Positions 21,186 to 31,995 of a DNA stretch of 64,000 nt are shown here, piece by piece. Positions within the stretch are counted from its first letter, which is position 1. Each line of letters begins with the position of its first letter. The stretch lies in contig JAAOOA010000467.1 in the NCBI GenBank assembly GCA_012861695.1, positions 78,501-142,500 on the forward strand. Reading direction: 5' to 3'. Position numbers and translations under genes: made by a program. This DNA is from Trematomus loennbergii (lineage: Eukaryota; Chordata; Actinopteri; Perciformes; Nototheniidae). The notes beneath the pieces were generated by a model. That model made no database searches. It was not told the DNA's origin and was given only the letters and a program-made list of their open reading frames with translations.

Positions 21186-24100
21186 GGAGGTTACAATCAA
21201 GATCATTCACCCCCCCTATATGCAGTTCTTGTACAAATGATGAGATGGGTTTAAGTGATCGGAATATTTAAGTGATGGGGATTTACAATTTAGGGGAATC
21301 TCCAAATACACTGGATCCATGTTTTAGTCTGTACCAGAAACACCCCCGTTAAGACTATGGACAACCGACTGGTGACCTGAGCACAATTATTGAAAAGTTA
21401 TTACAGTAGAAACAGTACTAACCCACGAGGACAACTGTATGTACAAACTCTATGAACAAAATTCCCCAACAGATTGTGGCGACTGTGCACAGATGTATCC
21501 AGTCACAAAAGTTACTATTGCTCTAAGTAATAGTGAGATTTAAAATATTGGAGAATATATGGGGACGTCCTTTTATAGTGTGTGAAACATGTGGTGTTTG
21601 AAACATGTAAGTATTTCAATTTATAGAAGAAAATGGTTTCCTGAAAGAGTTATTTGGAGTAGATGTGTTACAGTGGGAGAAAAAACAATGTTTAGAGATA
21701 TAGTACATTTATTAGTAGACATTAATTGTGTTTAGATGGCATTTAACATTTAAAACAGATAGTATGATTAGAAGATAGAGTGGAGAAGGTTGGATTTACT
21801 TTACCTCAGTGTGTTAGAATTTCTATAGGTAATGCGTCCCGAGACCTGGATCTCTCTCTCTCTGCCTGTCAGACGCTACGACCCCTATCAGACAAAAGAC
21901 CTCACTATAGGAGACTCCTCCTCCTTCTCCATCGAACAGACAGAGAACCAGAGCTGAACCAACAACGACAAGACTCATCCAGAACCATCTCCACCTGAGG
22001 CATCCAGAACCAGAACAGCATGCTGACATAGAGGCATACTCTCATCAGTCGCCCACAGGACATGAAGTTCCAAGCTGAGCCACGAGATTTGGCACAAGAG
22101 CGAGTGTGGGACATAGAGCAGAATACGTCCTCCATACAACAGCGAAGAGACTGTAAAGAAGGAGATGAAATGCAAAGCAGTTGGGCCACTGAAAAGAGTA
22201 CCAGCGGAAGGATTTAAGAGCTGATGGACTGAGGAGAAGACAGACTAAGGAGAAGACGGAACCAGAGGAGTTGGCATGGTCTAACAGAATGTGAGGGGGT
22301 CGTGGCTTGAGACAACAAGAGGAGGAGAAAAGGAAAACGGGAGTGAGTGAGTTTATACATAAACACACACTTGAATTGATTGATAAATACGTAAAGACAA
22401 AAAGATTTATTAGCCATGAATTAATAAATTGGTAAATTAAAATAGTAATAAAGAGGAAACTGTTAAAGTAAAATGAGGAAATAATCCTAAAACACACTGA
22501 GGGTACTGTGAGATAAAGGGGTAGACTGATGGAAATATTCACCACACTACACTTAAGCAGTGAGTGTTTTGGGACTTAGGAGTACAGAGTAGAACATATT
22601 TTTCAATCTTTCCATCATGTAAACGAATTATTCCCTAAGAATTTTATTCATGGGTGAATTTGGTAGAGATCTAATGTGTTACAATATTGATCTACAGCTA
22701 AAGGGATAGTTTTAGTGACCACTCTATAAGAACAGACAAATCTGTGTTTGTTGGACAATGTTAAAGGGAGAGCTAATACCAAGCCAAATAAAGTATTGTT
22801 TTCGCCATTGTAGCATAGTTATTACCATAGGAGAACTGTTAAGGTGGAAATAACATTTGTTTGTCCAAGATGTAGAGTTTTAAAGGACACTGGGCAAAGA
22901 GCGATTGCAAATTTAATTTTGGAAAAAGCAATATAATTGGGAGTAATACATGCGGGGCCTTGGATCACTCATTGCAATGATGCATATTTTTGACAACCCA
23001 TATCGTTTAGAGAGAAGGGGTCACTCAACCCACCCAGCAGTTGTTTTAAATCTTACTTGTAGCTTCACAGGGAGCGCACGGCACCAAATTATGAGTTTAA
23101 AAGACAAGCGCCACCACCTCCTGATGGTCATCCATTTAATCAGGGATGACCTGAAATTTAGAGATGTTATTTAAAGTAGAAACATATCCGCCATAAGTGA
23201 AAATTCCTAAATTGAACTACAAACCATTGATGAAATAACTTCTGTTTTTAAAACCTTGATAAAGGAGGGAGTAACTGTTACATGCTCGGACACCCAGGGT
23301 TCCACACACTGTTAAAGGGGTTAGCATAGTTTTTAAGCAGACTAGAATTGAAGATAAATTAGTATAATGAGTTATTGATATTCCACCGGTTTTCACACCA
23401 TTTAAGGAACCAATCACTGCATTAGAACAGACCACCAAAAGGTAATGAAGTAGGAACCATAAGTGATGAAATTCTCCAATTGTTGTAACTGACCAAAATC
23501 CTGAAATGACCGTATCCCAGAGTAGATGTTTGATGGTATCATGGAACTAAAACCTTGTACGCAGTCTTGCCACAGGATTGGACGGGGACCTGTGCACTTG
23601 TACAGCCAGTGATGTTTTATATGCAGTACCAATGACAGTGGGGCAGTTATCAACATGGCGAAACACCCCAAAACCAGTAGGGCTAGGAGACCAGTCAAAG
23701 GAGGGAGTTTAGGCTCCACAGTGTACAAGGATAGCATAGGGGAGTGCTAGGGGTTGTAGTTGCATTCCATGTACCCACCCTAACGTACCGATTGATCACC
23801 ACGGCCTTTTCTAGAGAACATATTACTTTCATACTTTAAAAAGTATGAAAGGGGGGAGGGTAAATTTCTCATAAGGGAACCGTTTCAATTACTAGCAGAA
23901 CAAGAAGACCCAACCCATATACAGATATTGATGAAAATGATAACAGTGTGTAAATGATGTTAAATGATATGGATGATAAATGATGAGATTGTCCAAATGA
24001 TGTGATATTTCAAATGATGAAATCATTTGAAAGAAGAACCAGCTACAATGCTAATATGAAGGGAATCAATGCATTTACTATACTATTCCAAGATGGTGTA

Positions 24101-24456
24101 TTCTTTATTACTTTATACTATTCCAAGATGGTGTATTTTTTATTTACTTTGTACTATTCTAAAAAAAAAGTTTGTTTCTTTTATACTTTGTAAAAACAAG
24201 TGCCTTAACACTGAATGTAGTATGAGAAGGATTTCTGTGAAAGGAGGGAGTAAGAAATGTTCTGATACCAAGCTAAGTGGTGCTATTCATGATATTGAAT
24301 GTTAACACTAGAAGTTATGCACAAAGAAAACTTTTATGATTGAAGACCAGCCAAAGTATTTTTTTTGTATTTTTGTATTTTTTGATTGACGGTTATTTAA
24401 ACCATTCCATTCTGATTGTATGTTTTTGATATGAGTTATGTACTATGCAAAGTTCA
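21186..24456 (+). pseudogene. Scrambled ERV 3' half with env- and RT-like scraps
   Basis: Short translated pieces look retroviral but lie in different frames with many stops. Near 21,420-21,530 there is a cysteine-containing env-like stretch. Near 23,215-23,310, TLIKEGVTV resembles the N-terminal reverse-transcriptase block normally far upstream of env. Near 23,570, LPQDWTGTCALVQP resembles the LPxGWxGxC block of fish retroviral envelopes. The order is therefore not canonical. A second hairpin/purine motif (CATACTTTAAAAAGTATG then AAAGGGGGG) lies at 23,830-23,860. Confidence 0.45.
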
Positions 24457-24517
24457 GATGAAGAACTCATTAATTTCAGTATTGTGTTCACACCTTAAAA
24501 GGTGTGAAAGGAGGGAT
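24457..24517 (+). promoter_or_regulatory. Hairpin and polypurine tract before the 3' LTR
   Basis: CACACCTTAAAAGGTGTG forms a perfect hairpin immediately followed by AAAGGAGGGAT, the polypurine tract that primes plus-strand DNA, and then the LTR TGTTAGAA. The same block is present at 15,630-15,694. Confidence 0.8.
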
Positions 24518-25085
24518 TGTTAGAAATTTAAAATCAATGTTAATATAATTAGTCTAAAATATATCGTCAGTTTAAAAGCTGTTTTATTGTGAAAAAACCC
24601 GGAAGTTCTCATACAATCTCAATGCCAAGCTTTTATTCCTTCATATCCGGTCAGTATGAAGCATGTCGCTAACAATGTTTTAAATTAACTATTACAGCTG
24701 TTTATAAGGTATTAAATAGAAAGTCATGAAAGAGATAAGGAGGATAAAAGACTTAAGGAAGTAGGCACTCTCAGAGAGATGACCTAATCAGAGAAACTAT
24801 GACAATGAGAAAGAGGGGGAAGTTCCCTCCCTACGTCACCGCCCACCATTGAGGAGGAGGGGTCACCACTGAGATATAGGGAGGTGAGGGAGCCCTGGAG
24901 ACACTCCTGCTTCGCTGCAGCCACTCTGAAGACAACACCGGCTTTGTCTTTTCCCTTACCCTCTGCTTGTTGTATCATCGTGCCATTTAATTAAACTCAC
25001 CAATTTGAACCTTTTCGGAGACTCCATTAGTCTCTTCATTCTAAGCTCCTCTCCTGGACGCGAGAAACATCGAATACTTCTAATA
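24518..25085 (+). repeat. ERV 3' LTR
   Basis: This 568-bp direct repeat of 15,695-16,265 has the same TGTTAGAA start and TTCTAATA end. The differences are small indels such as GGCTTGTC versus GGCTTTGTC and GCGAGAACATC versus GCGAGAAACATC. Confidence 0.9.
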
Positions 25086-25387
25086 CTGCCGGCTCGCAGT
25101 TTTTGTTGATTTGGGCATATTTCCTGGACAGGCTACTTTGTACAGACAAAGTTAATAATAACTGTAATATTCCAGTTATAAATGACATGAATCAAAGATG
25201 TGTTGCTGTATTTTAGTGGTAAAAAAAATGCATTCATCATCATAATTATTCTATATAATTTACACAGTGCCTGTAAACTGGAGGAGAACGCTGGCATTTC
25301 TCCTCCTACTTGAAAGACTACGGAGGGATAGGGTCTGCAAAATTTGTTTGTGTGTGTGTATATATATAGGTCTATATAGCTCTGAAC

Positions 25388-26342
25388 CAGTGGCGTCGCC
25401 TGGCCTGGGCATTCGGGGCTTTATACATCCATGGCCAGCCATGGATGTATAATAAGAACAGCAGGGACCGTGTTGTTAGTGTTGATAAATCGTGATCTTC
25501 TCGCGCCCAGGAGAGGAGCTTTAAATAACGAGACTAATGGAGTCTCTGAAGAGGTTCAAATGGGTAGTTTAATTAAGTAACGTGGTTGAAGAACAAGCAT
25601 GGGTAATGGAGAGACAAAGCCGGTGTTGTCTTGGAGGTGGCTGCAGCGAAGGGAAGTGGCGAGCGGTCCTCTGTCTGCTGTTTTTATCCATGTCTCGTCG
25701 TCTCCCGCTGTGCAAATAGTGGGTCCTCCCTACTCTTTTGCCGGTTCGATATCGCGAGAGCACAGATGATTTCGACATTGATATTCTCTGCCTACTTCCT
25801 TAAGCATTTTCTCCTCATTATCTCTGTCATGACTTTCTATTTAATACCTTATAAACAGCTGTAATCGTTAGTTTAGAAGTCCTAGAAACACTTTCACGAC
25901 AGTTCTCATTTACGGTAACTCCCTCTGACGTCATAGCTACTCACGTAATGTGTAAACACTCCATGATTAACTGTACCTTCATTTAATATTCAGCAGTAGT
26001 AATATCTTAACGTCTATCGATGTAGTGTTAAAGTCCGTACGCTTTGGTGTGTACACTCCAAGTCATTTTCACTTTACATTCAGAAAACGTAATATTTAGT
26101 CACATGCTAACCGGATAAAGGATTTTCAGAATAAAAGCTTGGCATTGATTTCCTGAGAACTTCCGGGTTTTTTCCACAATAAAACAGCTTTAAACTGACG
26201 ATATATTTTAACTGAATTATGCTGTTTAACATTGATTTTAATTTCTAACAATCCCTCCTTGCAGTAAAAAATTCCACTGTAGCGCCGCGGCCGCACCACT
26301 GGGCTAAGCCCCGAATGTTTTCAGGTCCAGGCGACGCCCCTG
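25388..26342. mobile_element. Non-autonomous hAT element carrying an ERV LTR
   Basis: The ends are CAGTGGCGTCGCCTGG and CCAGGCGACGCCCCTG, a near-perfect inverted repeat. CTCTGAAC flanks both sides (25,380-25,387 and 26,343-26,350), an 8-bp hAT duplication. It interrupts MITE H at a site that is continuous in the 59-kb copy. Most of its interior is a minus-strand LTR of the neighbouring ERV family. No transposase is encoded. Confidence 0.88.
25471..26250 (-). repeat. Diverged LTR of the same ERV family, inside the hAT element
   Basis: On the minus strand it starts TGTTAGAAATTAAAATC and shares the GCTGTTTTATTGTG, CCGGAAGTTCTCA and GAGACTCCATTAGTCTC blocks with the two LTRs upstream. It is far more diverged, with an extra stretch of about 200 bp. 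The adjoining CTGCAAGGAGGGAT is a polypurine tract, so this is an ERV 3' end rather than a simple solo LTR. Confidence 0.8.
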
Positions 26343-26639
26343 CTCTGAACGTTCCACTTCCTGCCTGCCCGACCTTACGTTACGGCTGCGCCGCGACAAA
26401 AATAGGATTCGATCCTAATTTTAGAAAAGCCCTGCGCCGAGCCGCTTCTGGGACGCGTCTGAGCCGTAATGCGCCGCGTGTGGTGGAATAGCACCCATTG
26501 ACTAGAGTGGCCGCGATCACCTTGAGCACCGCGGCGCAGCCGTAACGCGTCCGTAACGCGCCGCAGACGGACCCGGTGGAATCTAGGGAAATCCTGCAAC
26601 TTTATACTGACAAATAAACCGATGAGATGAAAAACCGGA

Positions 26640-28937
26640 CTTGACCAAACAAATCACGGAGCTCTCAGCAGAGGACAGCCGGGACGCTCCCGCCGATATC
26701 AGAGATGTCCCTGCTATGTGTGGGAGGTAAGAGAGGACATTTAAGGGCTATGTTTGATGTCTTTAAGTATCACCTGCTGGGGTTTAGCTGCTGTCCTGTG
26801 CCTTTTTAAATCGTTTGTTTACGTCCCTCACTTCCGTTTCGCTTCTCATTTGCTCGCTGAACAGCTGATCAGAGTGGTTTCTTGGCCCGACTGCCTGTGT
26901 CCGACACACGTCCGAGACTTTTGAAACTACAAGAAGATAAGGACTTTTACAAAATAGTAATAGAAATGTTTGTCCAGAAGGATAGGCAAATGGACTTCAT
27001 CTTCAAGTCAAGGTAAGACCGCCATTTTATTGAAAATGGGATCTTACTAAGAGAGAACAATTCAATATTTAAATGATAAAATTACATTTTTTGGGTATCC
27101 TTTTGTGAACTGTCTGTTTAAAATTAATCGAAGCATCAGACAAAAAAAGCTTTTGAAAATAATATTATATTTTGGTTTAGGTCAAAATATAATATTTGTA
27201 AACCTGAAGAGTCAGTGCCAGTGCCTCACCAGCCATGAACCTCACTGCACGTCACTGCAGAAGCTTATATATAGACATCTAAGTTTTTTGTGCCCCACCA
27301 CTTTTGTACATATAAAAACGCCACTGTGTACAGGGAATGTCTTTCATGTAAGAACAAGTCTCTCTTAAACACAACAAGTACTGGTACATCAGAAGTCACA
27401 TGGTGGTACCAGTGGCTCACGAAAAAAGAAGATTATGAAAAAGAAAAGGACGGAGAAAGACAAAAGATCACTGTGACAAAAACGGTTAAACAGAGATGTG
27501 AGGGCAGCCCAGAGCACCTTTTGGAAGATTTTGAGAGAGAAATGAAAGCCAAAGTGTGCAAGCACCTCTTCAACATCCATCACCAGTACACACAGCTCCA
27601 ATTCCTGCACAAATCTCTGAAAGAAGACGAAGCTATTATTCACATTGACTATGCAGAAAACTGGCAGTGCAAATATGCAAAGGAGGTGCAGCAAGTCCAT
27701 TTTGGAGCATCCCACAGGCAGACTACACTGCACAATGCTGTTGTGTACACCACAGATGGTACACTGACATTCTGTGCCTTGTTCCCATCCATGAAACATG
27801 ATCCTCCCGCCATTTGGGCTCAACTTGAACCAGTTCTTCAGTTCCTGAAAGAGAACCATGCAAGGATCAAAAAGCTCTTCTTCATCAGCGATGGGCCGAC
27901 CATGCAATATAGAGGAAAGAAGAACTTCTTTCTCTTGAGCACCATTCCTTTCCGGATGGGATTTACCGCAGTAAACTGGAGTTTCCTGGAAGCTGGTCAC
28001 GGGAAAGGGCCTGCCGATGGCGTTGGAGCCACCATGAAGAGAACTGCGGATTCACAGGTAGCCAGGGGTACTGACATACCCACAGCAAAAGCCCTCTATG
28101 ACACACTCTATCCTCTCACAAAATCAAGCTCTTCTACGTGGAGGAAGACGAGATAAACAGAGTAAGCACACTCCTTCCAAAAGAGCTGACCACCATCAAA
28201 GGTACACTGAGCATTCATCAGGTTATCTGCACTACGCCTGGCACGATCCACTATAGAGTGCTGAGCTGCTTCTGCAACAGAGAGGCCATCTGTCCCTGTT
28301 TCCACCCATCGTCCACCAACATTGCACCTCAAGTACAACCTGGAAGAGATGTGAGAACATCTGAACCAACAGCCCCAGAAAATGGAAGCCATTCTACCCC
28401 AAGCTCTGAGTATGAAGGGACTCTCTGTCCAGTTGATGACATCACTGAAGACCTTCTTGGAAAGTGGTGTGTCATCACATATGACGATAACCCATATCCG
28501 GGAATCATTGCAGACATAGCAGAAGGTGATTTGTACATCTTTTCTTTTTTGTCTCACATATTTCAACATTTAGCGACATTGCATGATATTTCTCTCTTTC
28601 AATTTATTCTCACTTGGCCATCTTCTATTCTCATATTCCCATTCCCTTTCAATCAAACTTAATTTAATAGTATTATAAGATTGCAATACAAGCAAAACTT
28701 ATCATGTCTCGCTCAATGTCCTTTTTTGTCCGTTATCTGTCTGCAGGTGGCCTTGAGGTCAAAGTCATGCACTACATTGGGCGAAACCGTTTTTTTTGGC
28801 CGCGATTAGAGGACAAGATCTGGTACACAGTGGACAAGGTTGTCACCTTAATCCCTCCACCAGAAAACATAACACAGAGGCATGTCCAGATCAGCCCAAG
28901 AGTGTTCGCCGCAGTATGTAAAAAACTCAATTTGTAA
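26640..28937 (+). CDS. Transposase-like gene of unrecognised class (DYAEN family)
   Basis: The main exon carries a 288-codon frame (27,290-28,156). HIDYAENW at residue 118, FFISDGPTMQYR at residue 198 and EAGHGKGPADGVGATMKR at residue 234 are spaced like the acidic residues of an RNase H-fold DDE enzyme. Near the homopolymer at 28,118-28,125 the frame shifts; the next frame continues IKLFYVEEDEINRV and runs to a donor at 28,525|28,526 (GTGATT). An acceptor at 28,746 (CTGCAG) leads to a last exon encoding VMHYIGRNRFFWP and ending at 28,937. Possible upstream exons are 26,640-26,727 and about 26,866-27,014, both followed by GTAAGA. I recall similar proteins in fish and cnidarian genomes but cannot name the superfamily. 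The frameshift could be decay or an assembly indel. Confidence 0.6.
28526..28746 (+). other. Predicted intron of the DYAEN-family gene
   Basis: The intron is 221 bp with GT...AG ends (GTGATT and TGTCTGCAG). Joining the flanks keeps one frame across AEG|GLEVKV, inside what looks like a small barrel domain (YDDNPYPGII...FFWP). Confidence 0.65.
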
Positions 28938-28980
28938 ATTGATTTGTGATGGTGTCTGACAAACCCCCTTAAACATACAG

Positions 28981-28984
<4 letters not shown>

Positions 28985-29068
<84 letters not shown>
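28985..29068. repeat. (GT)n microsatellite
   Basis: An uninterrupted GT array of about 84 bp lies 45 bp after the stop of the transposase-like gene. Confidence 0.95.
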
Positions 29069-29069
<1 letters not shown>

Positions 29070-29609
29070 ATGTGGGAATCCTCTCAGAATTCTCTGCAGG
29101 GTGTTTTCTTTGGGTTTAGAACAAAACAAGCTTTCAGGTAATGACTTCAGTGTGTTGGTGTGTTTTTATTTCATTTGTGTGTCACCAAGATCCGTTTCAA
29201 ACTATATAGATTTACCAGGTGGAACTGCTGTCTTCCATGCATGCTAAGTAGCATCCAAAGTGTACTGCAGTGATTTTTAATAGATGTCGCCTGTCTGTAA
29301 AGCTGGTGTGTGTGTGTGTTTGTGCTTGTTTGGGCACATGTGAGTGCATGCATGCCATCCGGTACTCCTCTCATCTGGTCGGGCCCTCTAGCTGGTAATC
29401 TGAGCATAGAGATTAGAAAGAAAAACAGCAGAGAAGAATGTCTTTGGTTGAGCCAGCGTGTGTAGTAGTAGTAGTAGTAGCAGATTGATTGCATGAAATC
29501 AGGTGCCATTCCTCCCCTAACCCCACATTAACACTGCATGAAGTTTATTTTTCACCAAACCTACCTCTTCAAGGGGAAAGATAGCCACAGGTATACTTGT
29601 GGGCAAGTG
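29069..29609. other. Spacer without recognised features
   Basis: There is no protein or repeat signal beyond a short GTGTGTGT tract near 29,308 and a TAG trinucleotide run at 29,463-29,480. Confidence 0.5.
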
Positions 29610-30316
29610 TGTTACGGTTTTGGGTTGTTTTCATTTTCCACCTTTTTATTTTGAAATGTTTTCCTCCTTGTGTCTTCTCTGTTCCTTCTTCCTGTGTTTA
29701 CCTTCCTGTCGTTAGTTTCCCTGGTGTGTCTGATTGTTTGATTGTGTTCACCTGTTGCCCTTGTGTTTCTGCCTCCCTTACCCCAGCTGTGTCTTGTCTT
29801 GTGATTACCCCTCTCTGTATTTAGTCTTGTCTTCCCCTGTGTGCCTTGTCGGTTCATTGTCCTCATTTACCTTTTTGTAGTCTGCATTTGGGTCCTACCC
29901 TTTCCACGCTACCTAGCAGAAATAGGGTAGGACCCAAATGCAGACTACAAAAAAGGTAAAAAGGTCTAGAAACAAAAAGCAAGCTTTATTTTAAAAGCTG
30001 AACAAAAACATGGCATGAAACACATAGGTAGCACAAAACTGACCGTGACCAACATGGAGGGAGACAGGAGAGACAATGAACCGACAAGGCACACAGGGGA
30101 AGACAAGACTAAATACAGAGAGGGGTAATCACAAGACACAGCTGGGGTAAGGGAGGCAGAAACACAAGGGCAACAGGTGAACACAATCAGACAATCAGAC
30201 ACACCAGGGAAACTAACGACAGGAAGGCAAACACAGGAAGAAGGAACAGAGAAGACACAAGGAGGAAAACATTTCAAATAAAAAGGTGGAAAATGAAACA
30301 ACCCAAAACCGTAACA
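29610..30316. mobile_element. Two LTRs fused tail to tail as one insertion
   Basis: The left arm (29,610-29,900) and right arm (29,925-30,316) are inverted copies around a 24-bp spacer. The outer ends are TGTTACGGTTTTGGGTTG and its complement, with the TG...CA ends of LTRs, and AAGTG flanks both sides (29,605-29,609 and 30,317-30,321), a 5-bp duplication. In the sense of each arm there is an LTR-like layout ending GTCTGCATTTGGGTCCTACC; the right arm also has AAAATAAAGCTTGC as polyadenylation signal. The left arm lacks about 110 bp that the right arm keeps. Confidence 0.78.
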
Positions 30317-30321
30317 AAGTG

Positions 30322-30991
30322 TTACTGGATTAGAGGTTGTTCAAGTGAACAAAGGAAAGAACAGGTAAGAGGATAATTAAAGTGCATAGAGAATTAACTT
30401 GAGGTCGGACTTCAACCACAAATGCGGCTCTCTCTTTAAGGTCAATGACAGATTAACTGTGATACGGCGATATCACAGGTATTCAGATATGGTGTTTAAA
30501 GGGTCTCATGAGTCAGCTTTGTGTTGGGAAACGTGAGTATTTACTGTAGAAAGGGTATTACTGTGTGTTCACTGCACTTGTACTAAAACCAACTGATCTG
30601 TTACAATTGTGCGTGTGCAAGTGGTGAAATGTGTGTTCATGATCAGTTCAGATTCTAGTGCATATCACTTTCTTGTGTATTTTTCTTTTAGATGTTGAAT
30701 CTATTTGTTACAAACCTTTCAGGGATACATTGGTTAGCGTTCAGAAGCCTGACAGCAACAGCATAATATCAATTATGTCAATGTTTTTCTTCTGAACCCA
30801 ACTGGGTAATTATTTTCTGTGTACTTTAAATGGTTATGGATGAACAATTGTTATGTCTTCAAAAATAAAATGATTCTATTGACCCCAAAACATTTGTGTT
30901 TGTAATATTTCCAACATAAGGCATGTAATGAGTTAAGATTAAGCAATAAGGTTGAGGGAATATGATGCAACCTTGAGAACAAAATACTGTG
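30322..30991. other. Spacer without recognised features
   Basis: This is AT-rich single-copy-looking DNA with no coding or repeat signal that I can support. Confidence 0.5.
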
Positions 30992-31087
30992 GTCACTACC
31001 GAAACAGTGCAGTCACTACCGAAACAGTGCAGTCACTACCGAAACAGTGCAGTCACTACCGAAACAGTGCAGTCACTACCGAAACAC
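30992..31087. repeat. 20-bp minisatellite
   Basis: Five tandem copies of CAGTCACTACCGAAACAGTG, almost identical to one another. Confidence 0.95.
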
Positions 31088-31809
31088 TGGATGTTTTGTA
31101 AAAAATAAAGTATATTGAGTTATCAACTAAATGATATGATACTGATTGGTTTAATGTATGTTCAATTTCAACAATCATCAACTCTGGAATCAATATGATC
31201 AGTATTATGCATTTTACAAAGAAAGATTGCATTAAGATTTTTATGAATTGTATAAATTGAACTTTGAAATTTGATAAAAAAATTCACTTTTATTGATTTA
31301 ATTGTGAAAACCTTCAAGAAATATTTGTTAAAATACTATTTAGAGAAGGGAAGGTAAAACATCTTAACAGGTTAATATAATACCTTTTTACTACAGTGTA
31401 TGTACTATGTTTCGGTAGTGACAATTTTTGGGAAAGGAAGAACATTCCAATACAGTCTGAAAATACGATATAAACATGTACGGTTCTTTTACTAGATATG
31501 TGTAATTTAGATATGGGACAAAATATATGGACAAAGTTTTGGGAAAAAAACATACAAAATGTCAAAATATTTCCAACCTTACTTTGGTTCAATTCGGTAG
31601 AACACACATATTCGAGGTGGTTTTAAATAACATATCCGTATTTATTTATTTCTCCAAGTTATGTTTTTGTGTGCACTGAGGAGTCTCAAACAGGCGTTTG
31701 TTTAATCATTTTAAGATTGGCTTTAATCAATGTTTGAAAATGAATTCTTCATATTTGATAAATGAGAGGTAACATTTTATTGATGGTATTATTTCCACAT
31801 ATTTCTCTC
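31088..31809. other. AT-rich spacer
   Basis: No supported gene. TTTCGGTAGTGAC near 31,411 resembles the 20-bp minisatellite unit in reverse, a hint of shared origin. Confidence 0.45.
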
Positions 31810-31995
31810 CATTCTTCCTTCTGCCAACGGTGTCGCAGTTTCTCGTCTCTCCCGTTTGTGTGCTTAGTGCGTACGCATGGGTTTAGAGTTTGCGTGGAGG
31901 ACCGCACATTTTCCCGTCAAGTTAGTATTTTATAAATCGCAAACATTGCGTAGAAACTGGCGTACGCCATTTTTTGAGCGTATATCCCTTTATAA
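31810..31995. mobile_element. Partial DNA-transposon end
   Basis: The stretch ends with TTTATAAATGAGGCCCCTG, a very common terminus of fish DNA elements, preceded by GTACGC/GCGTAC-type subterminal motifs. I did not find its partner end. Confidence 0.5.

Larger units (their letters stand above)
15606..25085 (+). mobile_element. Endogenous retrovirus, defective, recent insertion
   Basis: A 9.5-kb retrovirus-like element is inserted in MITE H. CTGC lies at both edges (15,602-15,605 and 25,086-25,089). The intact H copy shows this site once, so this is a true 4-bp target duplication, as made by gamma/epsilon-type retroviral integrases. It contains two full LTRs, a candidate primer-binding site, a leader with three tandem arrays, a gag frame, an integrase-tail fragment, an env-leader-like frame and a polypurine tract. 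Most of pro-pol is absent. The class I (gamma/epsilon-like) label is an inference from the duplication length, the single CCHC knuckle and the integrase tail. Confidence 0.85.
15479..26588. mobile_element. MITE family H, copy 1, split by two insertions
   Basis: Three separated pieces (15,479-15,605, 25,086-25,387 and 26,343-26,588) add up to about 675 bp. They match the intact 665-bp copy at 59,096-59,760 piece by piece, read in the opposite orientation. The ends are CCCTAGATTCCAC and GGTGGAATCTAGGG, with TAA before the left end and AAA after the right. The intact copy has a clean TAA duplication, consistent with PIF/Harbinger. H itself is GC-rich at its ends and encodes no transposase. Confidence 0.88.

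Noticed and set aside
22045..22545. A 166-codon minus-strand frame rich in L, F and S
   Set aside because: Low-complexity antisense to the purine-rich ERV; no signal peptide logic or motif.
26370..26590. CpG island promoter for the downstream gene
   Set aside because: The GC-rich stretch is the right end of MITE H and is also present at 15.5 kb and 59 kb.
27389..28000. A 203-codon minus-strand frame
   Set aside because: Antisense shadow of the DYAEN-family gene, which has conserved-looking motifs on the plus strand.
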